Shown: positions 7,769 to 15,594, counted from the first letter of the stretch. The stretch is 64,000 nucleotides of DNA from Planctomycetota bacterium (GCA_020638855.1 JACKHT010000008.1:72219-136218); one strand, 5' to 3'. Notes: generated by a model from the sequence alone, not told the origin. Numbers and translations: made by a program.

Positions 7769-7859
7769 GTGGCGGATGCGAACCGCCTTGGCTCATCGGC
7801 AGAGGAGCTACCTCTGGACTGCCCCAGCGCGCCCATGCGCGCCAGGGAGTTTCGCCGCA

Positions 7860-8354
7860 TCACATGCCCGACCAGGACACGCAGTCACGCATGGAACGAT
7901 GCGCGCCCGTGTGAGTCACCACCAGATGGTCCAGCAAGGGGATGCCGAGCAGGTTGCCAGCTTGAACTAGACGCTTGGTCACGTCCCGATCCGCTTGGGA
8001 TGGCGTGGGGTCGCCGCTGGGATGATTGTGCACGACGATGATGCTGGCTGCGTTGGCCAGGATGGCGGGTTGGAATACCTCCCGCGGATGCACCAGGCTC
8101 GAATTCAGCGTGCCTTGCGAGACGATGTGGTATCCCTGCAAACCGTTCGAGGTATCGAGCAGGAACACCAGGAACACTTCCCGAGGCTCATCCCCAATCA
8201 GAATCTCGGCAGCCCTGCGGATTTGATCTGGGCAGTTGACCCTGCCGAATCCTTGGAGCGATTCAGGGCAAGCTTCCCGAACCGCCTTAACCCGAATCCA
8301 TGCCAGGCTCTCCAGGGGATCGGGAACCGATTTGGCTTTCTTTGTTGCAGCCAT
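7860..8354 (-). CDS. radC: RadC-like JAMM/MPN-domain protein
   Basis: 164 residues from ATG 8354. It carries the RadC signature: EVFLVFLLD (E59), then VVHNHPSGDPTPSQAD with H109, H111, S113 and D122 as the JAMM metal-site residues, followed by RLVQAGNLLGIPLLDHLVV. It lacks the N-terminal helix-hairpin-helix part of chromosomal RadC, as is usual for mobile-element versions. The biochemical role of RadC proteins is not settled. The start overlaps the stop of the upstream gene (TAATG), so the two are coupled. Confidence 0.88.
   Translation of the reverse strand: MAATKKAKSVPDPLESLAWIRVKAVREACPESLQGFGRVNCPDQIRRAAEILIGDEPREVFLVFLLDTSNGLQGYHIVSQGTLNSSLVHPREVFQPAILANAASIIVVHNHPSGDPTPSQADRDVTKRLVQAGNLLGIPLLDHLVVTHTGAHRSMRDCVSWSGM
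8340..8352 (-). promoter_or_regulatory. Copy of the start element within the first codons of the RadC gene
   Basis: The minus strand reads GGCTGCAACAAAG right after the ATG at 8354, encoding Ala-Ala-Thr-Lys. Its complement CTTTGTTGCAGCC is identical to 46831-46843 (13 nt). Confidence 0.55.
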
Positions 8355-8965
8355 TAGAAGGCCCCCCCGCTGTCCAGAGCGTCCAAGCAAGGGGCGCAAA
8401 GAATGCCGCTGGTCTCGGCCAGCGGGATGCCGCATTCGGTGCAATTGGGCGCGCCAGCCTCCCCGATGCGACCCTTGGCATTGTGCAGCGCATGCTCGAA
8501 TAGCAGGCGGTCCAGCGCATCGGCAACCTGCCCCCAGACGGGCGCATCGGGACGCCAGGCGACCGTGTGCCGGGCAATCACGTCGGGCGAATCAACCTGG
8601 TCGTGCCACACCGAAGTTCCGAGCTCGATGCGCGCATCGGTCCAGAGCCGTAGTTCCGAATCGCAAACCGCCAGGTTGATGCGCAGCGCCATCGGTGTGC
8701 AGAGGATTGTGGCACCGTAGCGTTGGAGGCGATCGGGCCCAGTGATGCGCAAGCATGCGCTGTGCCCATGCTTGAATTCGCGCAGCCCACCCAGCAGCCG
8801 ATTGGCGGCTTCAACAGCGTGAATGCCCATGCGGATGATGCGCCCGTCATCGCTCGGCATGTGCACCAGCAAATCAGCAGGGGGTCGGTCCAGGTGCGAA
8901 AGGTGCTCGATGTGCCGATCGACAATCGGCAAGGGGCGCGCCGCGCCCGTAGTCTTCATGGTCAT
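8354..8965 (-). CDS. First gene of leftward early operon, C-terminal zinc ribbon
   Basis: 203 residues from ATG 8965, chosen for the AAAGGA six nt upstream; the frame is open to 9148 but without a start signal. The C-terminus has CTECGIPLAETSGILCAPC (about 178-196), two Cys pairs of a zinc ribbon with TraR/DksA-like spacing. The rest (INLAVCDSELRLW, HTVAWRPDAPVWGQVADAL) matches no family I know. It is probably the leader gene of the leftward transcript and is coupled to radC. Confidence 0.6.
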   Translation of the reverse strand: MTMKTTGAARPLPIVDRHIEHLSHLDRPPADLLVHMPSDDGRIIRMGIHAVEAANRLLGGLREFKHGHSACLRITGPDRLQRYGATILCTPMALRINLAVCDSELRLWTDARIELGTSVWHDQVDSPDVIARHTVAWRPDAPVWGQVADALDRLLFEHALHNAKGRIGEAGAPNCTECGIPLAETSGILCAPCLDALDSGGAF

Positions 8966-8971
8966 TGGGTT

Positions 8972-8984
8972 TCCTTTGTTGCAG
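8972..8984 (-). promoter_or_regulatory. Ribosome-binding element, copy 3
   Basis: The minus strand reads CTGCAACAAAGGA, six nt before ATG 8965. The complement TCCTTTGTTGCAG is exact at 46829-46841. Confidence 0.7.
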
Positions 8985-9021
8985 TGAAAGGGCTTGACAG
9001 GCCCATAGGGAACATAACGGT

Positions 9022-9069
9022 TTCTGACGCATAATTGTTGCGCGAAATCTCGGAATTCTGACGCACAAT
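9022..9069. repeat. Direct repeat TTCTGACGCAYAAT upstream of leftward operon
   Basis: TTCTGACGCATAAT (9022-9035) and TTCTGACGCACAAT (9056-9069) are repeated with a 34-bp pitch, about 60-100 bp before the first leftward gene. The pitch is close to three helical turns, so both could bind a regulator on the same DNA face. Confidence 0.55.
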
Positions 9070-9548
9070 CCCAAACCGCAGCGCCAGGCGACCATGACCA
9101 GGCGGAAGGCCGCGCGCCAGCTGATGCGCCAGGTGCGAATGCGCGCAAGCGGCATGCGGATGCAATCGACCCAAACCGATGAAACCAGCCTCACGCCACC
9201 GTCAGGGCCGTTTGCTTGCGCCCCTTGACAAGCGTGGGCACAATGTCATACGGGGCATGGAGTCTTGCGCAAGGCGAGGCCAGCGCAGCCCAGGCTCAGC
9301 GCCAGGCAAGGCCAGCGCGCAGCGCCAGCAGTCGGGCGCCAGGCTCAGCGATTCGGTGCGACCAGGTGCGCAAATGTGGGCTTGGATGGTCCAACGCGCG
9401 CGCGTCAGGTGCGGTTCAATGGCGCAGCGTTCTGCCCATGCCCAGGCATGGCGAGTCAAACCGGGCCAGGCTGGGTCATGGCTTCCTGATTTGGAATCGG
9501 ATGCCAAACCGCATTCCAGGGCATGCCAGCGCAGGTTTTGGGGGCAGC

Positions 9549-9570
9549 GCAGCCTAGTTGCAGCCTAGTT
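9549..9570 (-). repeat. Internal inverted copy of the integrase arm-site pair
   Basis: GCAGCCTAGTT occurs twice in tandem (9549-9559, 9560-9570); on the minus strand this is AACTAGGCTGC twice, one base from the AACTAGGCTCC pairs at the prophage ends. It is far from either att site, so it may be a remote integrase-binding or control site or a remnant. Confidence 0.65.
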
Positions 9571-9771
9571 TCGGGCGCCAGGCCTTGCGTGCGATCGACG
9601 GGGGGGGCCTTTCGCGCCCGGGCGAGGGGGGCCGGGGGGCCGAGCGGGGGCCCCGTCCCATCACGAAATATCGATCCCTCCCACGCACACCTCGCCTACA
9701 AAACACCCCCCTGGCTCGAGGGGTGGCGGCAGCCCATTTGGAGGGCAAAGGGGCCCCCTGTGCACCACTGC

Positions 9772-9833
9772 TTGTCCCCCCTATTTTTGGGGTTGGTACC
9801 GCTTGTCCCCAATACGTCCCCACTATTGTCCCC
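9772..9833 (+). promoter_or_regulatory. Cluster of TTGTCCCC boxes
   Basis: TTGTCCCC occurs at 9772-9779, 9803-9810 and 9826-9833, with CGTCCCC at 9815-9821. Two more copies lie in the other control region (46509-46516, 46792-46799). Three boxes within 62 bp upstream of the rightward early genes suggest operators. Confidence 0.5.
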
Positions 9834-9991
9834 AAGCTAGGGACGTGCGTGAAACGCGGAATGGTCAGCTGGCGGGAAAGGTGGAAATCGGTGGTGGGTT
9901 GCTACCATGCCGCTGGCTGGGAGGGCTGCAGCTGGCGGCTCGCGGGGGGTGCTACCTCCCCCTGGCTGATTCCCTCGAAGCGACCTGTGGC

Positions 9992-10279
9992 ATGACGTTT
10001 GACCGACTGAAGGTGGCAATCTTGTACCGGCAGCGAAAGTACCCGATGCCGCGATGGTCGCTTTGGCACACTCGGTACCTCACGACCTCGAGGGCGAAGG
10101 CTGCTGCCAGGGTACTTCGCCGGCAGATGCCTGATTTCGAGTTCCGGATCAAGGAGCGCGGTGCGACCAGGCGGAACACGGGGCAGCTGACCTGGGAAAG
10201 CCAACGGGAGGAACCCGCGGAGAGCCAACTGGGGAGGGCTTTGCGCCAGGCGCTCGGGGAAAAACGGCCCAGATCGTAA
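9992..10279 (+). CDS. Small basic hypothetical protein
   Basis: 95 residues from ATG 9992; the frame is open further left, but that part is low-complexity control-region sequence. Arg/Lys-rich (YRQRKYPMPRWSLWHTRYL, RAKAAARVLRRQ). The start signal is weak. It could be the first rightward early gene; no family recognised. Confidence 0.42.
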   Translation: MTFDRLKVAILYRQRKYPMPRWSLWHTRYLTTSRAKAAARVLRRQMPDFEFRIKERGATRRNTGQLTWESQREEPAESQLGRALRQALGEKRPRS

Positions 10280-10321
10280 CGCTGGGGTGTCCCGGGCGTC
10301 TCCCCCACCAATGCTTGGGGC

Positions 10322-10564
10322 ATGAACTATCACAGGAGCGGCCGAGTAGCCGACCTAGGCCTGGTTGACCGCCGGTTGACAGCGAGGATTCTGGAACTGA
10401 TGGCGAAAGCAGACCGGTACGGGAGAATGGCGGCCCAGTGGAGAGCCGCTAGGCCGGATGGGCTTGCGCCGGCGCGGCTTCGGGAGATCCTACGGGTGGA
10501 CCCGCCCTCGAGGAGGGTGCGGCTGATCATCCGTGTCCAAATCATGCGGCCCCGAATGGAGTAG
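10322..10564 (+). CDS. Small basic hypothetical protein
   Basis: 80 residues, helical and Arg-rich (LTARILELMAKADRYGRMAAQWRAARP split around 20-46). No clear ribosome-binding site. It may be a small DNA-binding protein; support is mainly composition and position. Confidence 0.38.
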   Translation: MNYHRSGRVADLGLVDRRLTARILELMAKADRYGRMAAQWRAARPDGLAPARLREILRVDPPSRRVRLIIRVQIMRPRME

Positions 10565-10602
10565 GCCGTGGACGGAATTTTGGCGCTGGGTAGGTTCGGG
10601 GA

Positions 10603-10791
10603 ATGGAACCCACCGAACCCGAAAACCAAATCACCCAGCCCGAGAAGCTGGATCCGAAGTACCTGATTCCCGACAACCAAGACCAGATGATGCGGCTGAG
10701 TGCTGCGTACCTGCAAGAAATGGCGAGGAGGGGGCAGGTGAATCCGCGGGATACGGTCGCGCTGATGATGGCCCGCGCACCCTTGTTTTGA
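10603..10791 (+). CDS. Small acidic hypothetical protein
   Basis: 62 residues (begins MEPTEPENQITQPEKLDPKY). A longer frame (10533-10967) overlaps it in another register, but its composition is unnatural. GGTTCGGGGA upstream is a weak start signal. Confidence 0.45.
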   Translation: MEPTEPENQITQPEKLDPKYLIPDNQDQMMRLSAAYLQEMARRGQVNPRDTVALMMARAPLF

Positions 10792-10814
10792 TCCTTGGGC
10801 CGGAACCGACGGAG

Positions 10815-10967
10815 ATGGTCTACAAGACGGTTGGTGGACCATCAGGATTTGCGCAATTGCTGCAAGCCATGATTTCCGCCGGCGACAGGAAGGTGAACGT
10901 CCAATTCAATTGCGAAGGCGACCCACTTCCGAACGAGGAAGGGCAGCAGGACCCAAGTAGGAACTAG
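10815..10967 (+). CDS. Very small hypothetical protein
   Basis: 50 residues from ATG 10815 (MVYKTVGGPSGFAQLLQAM, then AGDRKVNVQFNCEGDPLPNE). A TTG at 10788 overlapping the previous stop is an alternative start. It ends just before the next gene. Real but unknown, on composition grounds. Confidence 0.4.
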   Translation: MVYKTVGGPSGFAQLLQAMISAGDRKVNVQFNCEGDPLPNEEGQQDPSRN

Positions 10968-10969
10968 CC

Positions 10970-11257
10970 ATGGGTGAGAAATACGCTGGTTGGGAGTCGC
11001 GGGAATGGCGGGGTCGTGCGCTCGAGTATTGGCGCTCCTACGCGAGTGGTGAGTTGGTGTACAGGGTGGGAACCAAAGATGCCCTTCTGATCAATCACAT
11101 CCAAATGGAGACCTTGGTAATTTTTGTTCCTCCGCTGTACGAATATCCGGTGGAGAAGGCGCTGGAAATGGTGGTGGCGCGCATGCGCGAGACTGTGAAG
11201 CGTGAGCTTCTGTGTGCGGTGGAGGTTTACACCGATCGAATGAAGGAGTTGCGATGA
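10970..11257 (+). CDS. Hypothetical early protein
   Basis: 95 residues (WRGRALEYWRSYASGELVYRV split in the N-terminal part; later ALEMVVARMRETVKRELL). Mixed alpha/beta, no motif. Starts a run of genes with 4-bp overlaps that extends to about 12.9 kb; its stop overlaps the next start (ATGA). Confidence 0.55.
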   Translation: MGEKYAGWESREWRGRALEYWRSYASGELVYRVGTKDALLINHIQMETLVIFVPPLYEYPVEKALEMVVARMRETVKRELLCAVEVYTDRMKELR

Positions 11258-11682
11258 ACCCTTGGTCGGAGCTAAAAGCGCTGCGCGGCAGGCTCGCGCA
11301 AGCGGAGGCGGAGCTTGAGGCTTACCGGGCGCTTAGGATGGTCTTTGAAAAACAGCACCGAAGCTATCTGGAAAGGGAGCGGGATTACCGGAAACGCGAA
11401 GAGCATATGACCGCGAGATACTTTGACGGAGCCATGTACGCGAGTGCAGTGGTCCTTGATTACCTAAAAATGATCCGCGAGCAGTATTCCGAAGAGCCGC
11501 CTGAGCCGCCCGCTGAGGACAGTCGCTTGGAAGACCTGCGTAGGATCGAGGAGGCAAAAAACATCCTGGAGGAGAACAGCATCCTGACGGAGAACACGGA
11601 GGGCGATCAAAAACTACGCGATGCGGCGTATCGCGTTGCGGTGGAGACCCTCCTCGACGTTGTTGGGAGGTTGCTCAAATGA
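11254..11682 (+). CDS. Coiled-coil hypothetical protein
   Basis: 142 residues from ATG 11254, chosen because ATGA overlaps the previous stop. Residues 1-55 are a coiled coil (LRGRLAQAEAELEAYRALR and following KQ/RE-rich stretch); the rest is acidic. No family recognised. Confidence 0.55.
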   Translation: MNPWSELKALRGRLAQAEAELEAYRALRMVFEKQHRSYLERERDYRKREEHMTARYFDGAMYASAVVLDYLKMIREQYSEEPPEPPAEDSRLEDLRRIEEAKNILEENSILTENTEGDQKLRDAAYRVAVETLLDVVGRLLK

Positions 11683-12164
11683 GCCGCTACGCATCAAACA
11701 CAACGGTTTCCGTTGGGCGCACCAAGGCGGAAATCGAGGACTTGCTGATAAAGCACGGTGCGGAGCAGTTTGTTGCCGGGTGGGACGGGTTTCAAGCTGT
11801 GCTTGGGTTTGTCTTCAATGGGCGGCACATCCGCTTCGCGTTGAAGCTGCCGGACAAAAACGATCGGGATTTTACGATGACGCGGGCAAGGAGGAATAAG
11901 CGCTCCCCCGAGGAGGCTATGAAGGCTTGGGAGCAGGCGTGTCGATCGCGCTGGCGTGCGCTGCTGCTTGTAATCAAGGCAAAGCTAGAAGCTGTCGAAG
12001 TCGGAATCTCGACGGTCGAGCTTGAATTCTTGCCGTGGACAGTTGTTCCGGGTAGGAACGAGACAGTCGGAGAATTGATTGGCCCGCAAATGGAGAAGGC
12101 GATTTCGGGCGGATATTCGCCCAAATTGTTGTTGGGAGATGCACCTAGGGAGCGAACCAAGTGA
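11679..12164 (+). CDS. Conserved phage protein of unknown function
   Basis: 161 residues. NTTVSVGRTKAEIEDLLIKH followed by GAEQFVAGWDG, RHIRFALKLPD, and a Trp/Arg-rich WEQACRSRWRALLLVIKAK segment and EFLPWTVVPGRNETVGE match a family I recognise in many phages (usual form NTTVPVxKTRxEIExLL). Its role is unknown; it is often near single-strand-binding or recombination genes. Overlaps both neighbours by 4 bp. Confidence 0.7.
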   Translation: MSRYASNTTVSVGRTKAEIEDLLIKHGAEQFVAGWDGFQAVLGFVFNGRHIRFALKLPDKNDRDFTMTRARRNKRSPEEAMKAWEQACRSRWRALLLVIKAKLEAVEVGISTVELEFLPWTVVPGRNETVGELIGPQMEKAISGGYSPKLLLGDAPRERTK

Positions 12165-12379
12165 TCCGCCTCACTATGGCTATGGCTATCACCCTCTTTG
12201 GGCTGGCGTTCTTGCTGGTCCTTGCTGCCGCGGCCCGAGTTCTGTTTGGCGTGCAGTTCTCAGGGAGTTTGGAAGACCTGGCACTTGTGGCGATCGTCAC
12301 CACCGTTGCGGGCGTGGGGTCCTTTGGTTTTTCCATAGCTCTTGAACTGAACGTAAAAGAAAGGGAGCAAGCCCCGTGA
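12161..12379 (+). CDS. Small two-helix membrane protein
   Basis: 72 residues with two hydrophobic segments (about 5-29 and 39-62) and a charged C-terminus (NVKEREQAP). Size and topology allow a holin-type or membrane-stress protein, but no lysis genes are next to it. ATGA overlap with the gene before and 4-bp overlap with the next. Confidence 0.55.
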   Translation: MIRLTMAMAITLFGLAFLLVLAAAARVLFGVQFSGSLEDLALVAIVTTVAGVGSFGFSIALELNVKEREQAP

Positions 12380-12657
12380 AAGGTTGGCAAAAGCAACACT
12401 TCGGCACCAAGGAAACGCGGGGAACGGTCTGGGTGAAAATCTTTGGCCAGGTCACATTGCACGTTTCCAAGCCCATGAACAGTCAGTGGCTTTGGTCGCT
12501 AGATGGCACGGACTTTTCGAGCCTGTGCCCGGGCGAATTCTCCCTACATCGGGCTTTGCGTATCGCTGTCTCCGCGACGATGGGTTCCCTTTGCCGATCG
12601 ATCGAGGAACTGGGAAAGGAAATGGGCGAATTGCCTAAGGAGGACTCCGAAGCATGA
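12376..12657 (+). CDS. Hypothetical early protein
   Basis: 93 residues from GTG 12376 (GTGA overlap with the previous stop). Beta-rich N-terminus (GTVWVKIFGQVTLHVSK), helical C-terminus ending KEMGELPKEDSEA. The KEDSEA end is repeated in the protein ending at 15129. Family unknown. Confidence 0.5.
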   Translation: MKGWQKQHFGTKETRGTVWVKIFGQVTLHVSKPMNSQWLWSLDGTDFSSLCPGEFSLHRALRIAVSATMGSLCRSIEELGKEMGELPKEDSEA

Positions 12658-12917
12658 AAGGTTTGTTCAAAACGATGCGCTTCGTGCGCTGGCTGTATTG
12701 GTCTGACAAGGGCCCGTCCATCGCCGTTATCGAGGTGAAGACGGGAATTCTGCGCCGCAAAGCGCAAATCTACCGGGTGGTGGGCCCCCACAGCGCCTGG
12801 CGCTACGCGCAAACCGCGGATGTGCTCCCGCGACCCTGGGCGCGCATCCTGGATGCGCAATGGTTCCTACAGGAGGACCGCCATCGAAAGAACTGGGGCT
12901 TGAGCGACCGCGACTGA
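12654..12917 (+). CDS. Hypothetical early protein
   Basis: 87 residues, ATGA overlap with the previous gene and AAGGAGGA upstream. Begins MKGLFKTMRFVRWLYW, then beta-like SIAVIEVKTGILRRKAQIYR. Basic overall. No family recognised. Confidence 0.5.
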   Translation: MKGLFKTMRFVRWLYWSDKGPSIAVIEVKTGILRRKAQIYRVVGPHSAWRYAQTADVLPRPWARILDAQWFLQEDRHRKNWGLSDRD

Positions 12918-12956
12918 TGGTCAGCGCGCGGGTTTGAACCCTCTTTGGAGAGAAAA

Positions 12957-13973
12957 ATGCTGGATAAGACCAAGGTTGAAAAGATTGCGCGGGAACTGAG
13001 CCGGACGGGCGACTACGCGAAGATGGCCGCACAAAGCGTGCCTGCGATGTACGAGAATGGCACGCTTCGGTCCGGCATCGTGGGCATGCAGACGCACTTT
13101 CAGAGCGTTCTGGACGAAATCGACGCCACCGATGGGCCGGTCGACACCGGCGACGGTGGCGACGGTGGCAATTCGGGGGGGCCTAAACCCCGCCCACCCG
13201 TGATTTTTCCGGTTTGGCCTGGCCGGCCGGTGATCGACGAAAGCACGGTTCCGGAATTGATCACCGATCTGCACGGCCTCCCGCTTCCCGAGCGACCGCA
13301 TGTGGATTACTCCCTGCCCAGGAGCGGAACCTACGGCGTAACGCTGGACAATCGGGTGCAAGACCTGCACGACGAGCTGATCAGCCATTGGAAGAGCTCG
13401 GGCGCAATCTTGCGCGGCCAATCGGCGCTGCTCAGGGCGAAGATCGGCGCCATCGAAAAAGACGGCATCAAGGGGGATGGAGGATCAGAGCCTGGTAACT
13501 GGCTGATCCTGGGCTGTCACGTCTTCGGCATCCCGCTTGTGCCTGGTGCGCACGGGGACGCCTTCCAAAACGAGGGCGGCTTCATTCGGCTACACATCGG
13601 GGACACGTTCCTCGATGTCCCCTGCGGCATTACCCTGATCCCCGGGGCCGAGTGGTCTAACGCCTGCATGCAGATGGACAACAAACAAGGCGACGCTGGC
13701 CTGGTCACGATTGAGCGTGTGATCTTCCGTGGCGGAAACTACTGCATCAACGTGGCCGACAAGGGGACGGGGAAAACCCTACCCACCTTCAAGCAAAAGG
13801 CAGCGGCCTACATCGTGGAGCCAGGTTCGCCGCAGTACGGGTTGTTCGACTCGATGCCGGCCGGGCGCTACGAGTTCGACGACGATTGCAACGTCTACGA
13901 GCTTGTCAATGGCATTTGCCGGCACGTCACGAACGATGTCCAGCAGTACAACGAGGACATGACCAAGAAATGA
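12957..13973 (+). CDS. Putative beta-helix/fibre-like protein
   Basis: 338 residues from ATG 12957, chosen for GGAGAG upstream. A Gly/Asp-rich then Pro-rich linker (about 65-90) separates a helical N-terminus from a C-terminal part with the rhythm of right-handed beta-helices: GGFIRLHIGDTFLDVPCG, GDAGLVTIERVIFRGGNYC. Such folds occur in phage receptor-binding and depolymerase proteins, but its place among small early genes is unusual; a secreted or superinfection-related role is possible. Function not established. Confidence 0.5.
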   Translation: MLDKTKVEKIARELSRTGDYAKMAAQSVPAMYENGTLRSGIVGMQTHFQSVLDEIDATDGPVDTGDGGDGGNSGGPKPRPPVIFPVWPGRPVIDESTVPELITDLHGLPLPERPHVDYSLPRSGTYGVTLDNRVQDLHDELISHWKSSGAILRGQSALLRAKIGAIEKDGIKGDGGSEPGNWLILGCHVFGIPLVPGAHGDAFQNEGGFIRLHIGDTFLDVPCGITLIPGAEWSNACMQMDNKQGDAGLVTIERVIFRGGNYCINVADKGTGKTLPTFKQKAAAYIVEPGSPQYGLFDSMPAGRYEFDDDCNVYELVNGICRHVTNDVQQYNEDMTKK

Positions 13974-14242
13974 GCGAGGCACCTAAAGACGAGGCAGCGG
14001 AACTGCGCAACTGGCATAGATGGCAAGCTCTTCTTCGCCAGCGCAAGCAGCTGCTTGCTCTACGGTCCAAGGTCCTGCGGGAGAGGCGCGAAAAGAAGGA
14101 GCGAGCGCGCCTAGCCCGCAGGAACTTCTCCACCCCGGTACAGGTTCAGCTGGAGAAGATCCAAAAAGCCAACTTGAAGCGTGCCCGCAGGGCAAAAAAA
14201 AGAACCTGTGATCCCGAGAGTCCCCAGAAAACAGAACCATGA
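13970..14242 (+). CDS. Small highly basic helical protein
   Basis: 90 residues from ATG 13970 (ATGA overlap with the previous gene). Extremely Arg/Lys-rich single helix (RQRKQLLALRSKVLRERREK, later RARRAKKRT). Probably binds nucleic acid; no known family. Confidence 0.5.
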   Translation: MSEAPKDEAAELRNWHRWQALLRQRKQLLALRSKVLRERREKKERARLARRNFSTPVQVQLEKIQKANLKRARRAKKRTCDPESPQKTEP

Positions 14243-14595
14243 AATTCAACCACCACAAGTACGAGTACATCAATCGGTTTGAGAACGCCAGTCACCATTG
14301 GTCGCTTCTCGGCCCAGCTGGCGGTGTGGAGTTTCATGCAAACGCCCTCAAAGGTCTTACTTCGTGTGGACTTGAGATCCACGCTTCCCGCTCCGGTCGG
14401 CGAAATGATAGGGCCCCAGATCATCTGGAATGCTACCTCACCAAAGAGCCGTGCTGGCATGAAGGCACGTCGCTATATGCGACGGAGACTCTGTGGCCGA
14501 ACATCGAGCACCACCTGAAAGGTGGAGATCACGAGGCGGTGTGGAGGATTCTTGAGCTCGAGTACGACCGGTACTTTGGAAAGGAGTCGGAATGA
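14239..14595 (+). CDS. Hypothetical protein, His/Trp-rich
   Basis: 118 residues, ATGA overlap with the previous gene. Rich in His, Trp and Cys (HHKYEYINRF, LTKEPCWHEGTSLYATETLW). Similar in style to small dATP/dGTP-type accessory phage proteins, but no catalytic motif is visible. Family unknown. Confidence 0.52.
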   Translation: MKFNHHKYEYINRFENASHHWSLLGPAGGVEFHANALKGLTSCGLEIHASRSGRRNDRAPDHLECYLTKEPCWHEGTSLYATETLWPNIEHHLKGGDHEAVWRILELEYDRYFGKESE

Positions 14596-14620
14596 CCAAG
14601 AGGTCTCATCAAATCTAGCC

Positions 14621-14878
14621 ATGCAAACCAACCATCCGAAATCCGTCGAGGAGTTCAAGCATCGCGCGGAAGACATACAGGCCCGGATTGATCGGTGGCG
14701 AATCGTGGTCAACGAGCGCCGTCTTGCCGAGGAAGCAGCCAAATCGAACCTGCTGGCTGCGGAAACGGAACTCCGAATTGCCGTGGGTGCTCTTGATTCG
14801 CTCTACTTCCGAGAGGTTGAGCGGCTCCATGCTTACCTGGAAGCCTCTAACGAATCCCTGGAGGACGGCGGGGCATGA
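14621..14878 (+). CDS. Small coiled-coil protein
   Basis: 85 residues from ATG 14621; the frame is open to the left, but that part overlaps the previous gene. Helical and charged throughout (SVEEFKHRAEDIQARIDRWR). Ends in ATGA overlap with the next gene. Confidence 0.5.
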   Translation: MQTNHPKSVEEFKHRAEDIQARIDRWRIVVNERRLAEEAAKSNLLAAETELRIAVGALDSLYFREVERLHAYLEASNESLEDGGA

Positions 14879-15129
14879 AGAATAGCAAGGACACCAAACC
14901 GAACCGCGACTCCATGCAACTAAAAGAGGCCCAGACGCATGATTTGCAGGCTCGCTTTGAAGCAGAGCTAGTGAAGACGCAATGGGCATTTCCGACAGAG
15001 TGCACCCGTGTTGGGTGGAAGGTTAAGTACCACAACCCGACGACTCAAGCCGCATGGCTTTACTACCAGTTGGGTTTCCTTGACGGAGTTGAATGCGTAA
15101 CGCTCACAAAGGAGGACAGCGAGGCATGA
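14875..15129 (+). CDS. Hypothetical early protein
   Basis: 84 residues. The C-terminal half (AAWLYYQLGFLDGVE, then CVTLTKEDSEA) resembles the short conserved tail of several phage proteins of unknown function with a W..Y..G pattern. Overlaps both neighbours by 4 bp. Confidence 0.5.
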   Translation: MKNSKDTKPNRDSMQLKEAQTHDLQARFEAELVKTQWAFPTECTRVGWKVKYHNPTTQAAWLYYQLGFLDGVECVTLTKEDSEA

Positions 15130-15518
15130 AGGCAACACCCAAAAGACCATCGAGCGGCTGGCAGGGAAGAAGGCTTGTAAACAGCCCCGAAGTCTGGGGA
15201 TGGTGGAGCGAATCGGCCCCAATTCAGGTTCTAAGCGCTACTGAAATCGTTGAAGATGCCGAAACAAACCTGATCCTTCCAAGCTACCACGTTTCATGCG
15301 TCATCATCGATCGTACAGGTCCATGCAGGGCGTGCTCTGACGAGGAGTTGGCCAGCGTTCGGGAGGCGTTCCAGATGGACGGAGCCGACGAGGACAACCA
15401 CGGAAAGGGGCTGGCCCGCCACCTATGGCTGAGAGTTGGGGCTCGGGTTGAGGATCCCTGCCCCTGCAAGCAGGACGAGCCTACAACGGTGGACGGACCG
15501 AGAGAGTGGCGTCCGTAA
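15126..15518 (+). CDS. Hypothetical early protein
   Basis: 130 residues from ATG 15126, preceded by AAAGGAGGAC and overlapping the previous stop. The middle has the Cys pairs CRAC and PCPC at distance; metal binding is possible. HVSCVIIDRTGP suggests a central beta sheet. No family recognised. Confidence 0.52.
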   Translation: MKATPKRPSSGWQGRRLVNSPEVWGWWSESAPIQVLSATEIVEDAETNLILPSYHVSCVIIDRTGPCRACSDEELASVREAFQMDGADEDNHGKGLARHLWLRVGARVEDPCPCKQDEPTTVDGPREWRP

Positions 15519-15594
15519 GAGAATCCACAAACACAAGCCCAAACCCTAACAACCGGCCCAGCGGTCCCTGGGAGAACTCAAACAAAGGAAAACC

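Larger units (their letters stand above)
9070..9991. other. Long non-coding divergent region, rich in GCGCCAGG-type repeats
   Basis: No convincing gene in about 920 bp; open frames on both strands have no start signals and odd composition. The words GCGCCAGGC/GCGCCAGGT/GGCCAGGC and GCCAGCGC recur many times between about 9090 and 9580 on the same strand. The stretch then becomes extremely G-rich (9600-9660), followed by TTGTCCCC repeats. It lies between the leftward and rightward early genes, the usual place of phage control regions and sometimes an origin. Confidence 0.5.

Noticed and set aside
9179..9840. Several 100-residue open frames on both strands
   Set aside because: They overlap each other, lack start signals, and come from GC-rich repeat sequence.
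10533..10967. 144-residue frame covering two small genes
   Set aside because: Its first two thirds are a shifted-frame shadow of the 62-residue gene at 10603; only the last part is plausible and is listed separately.
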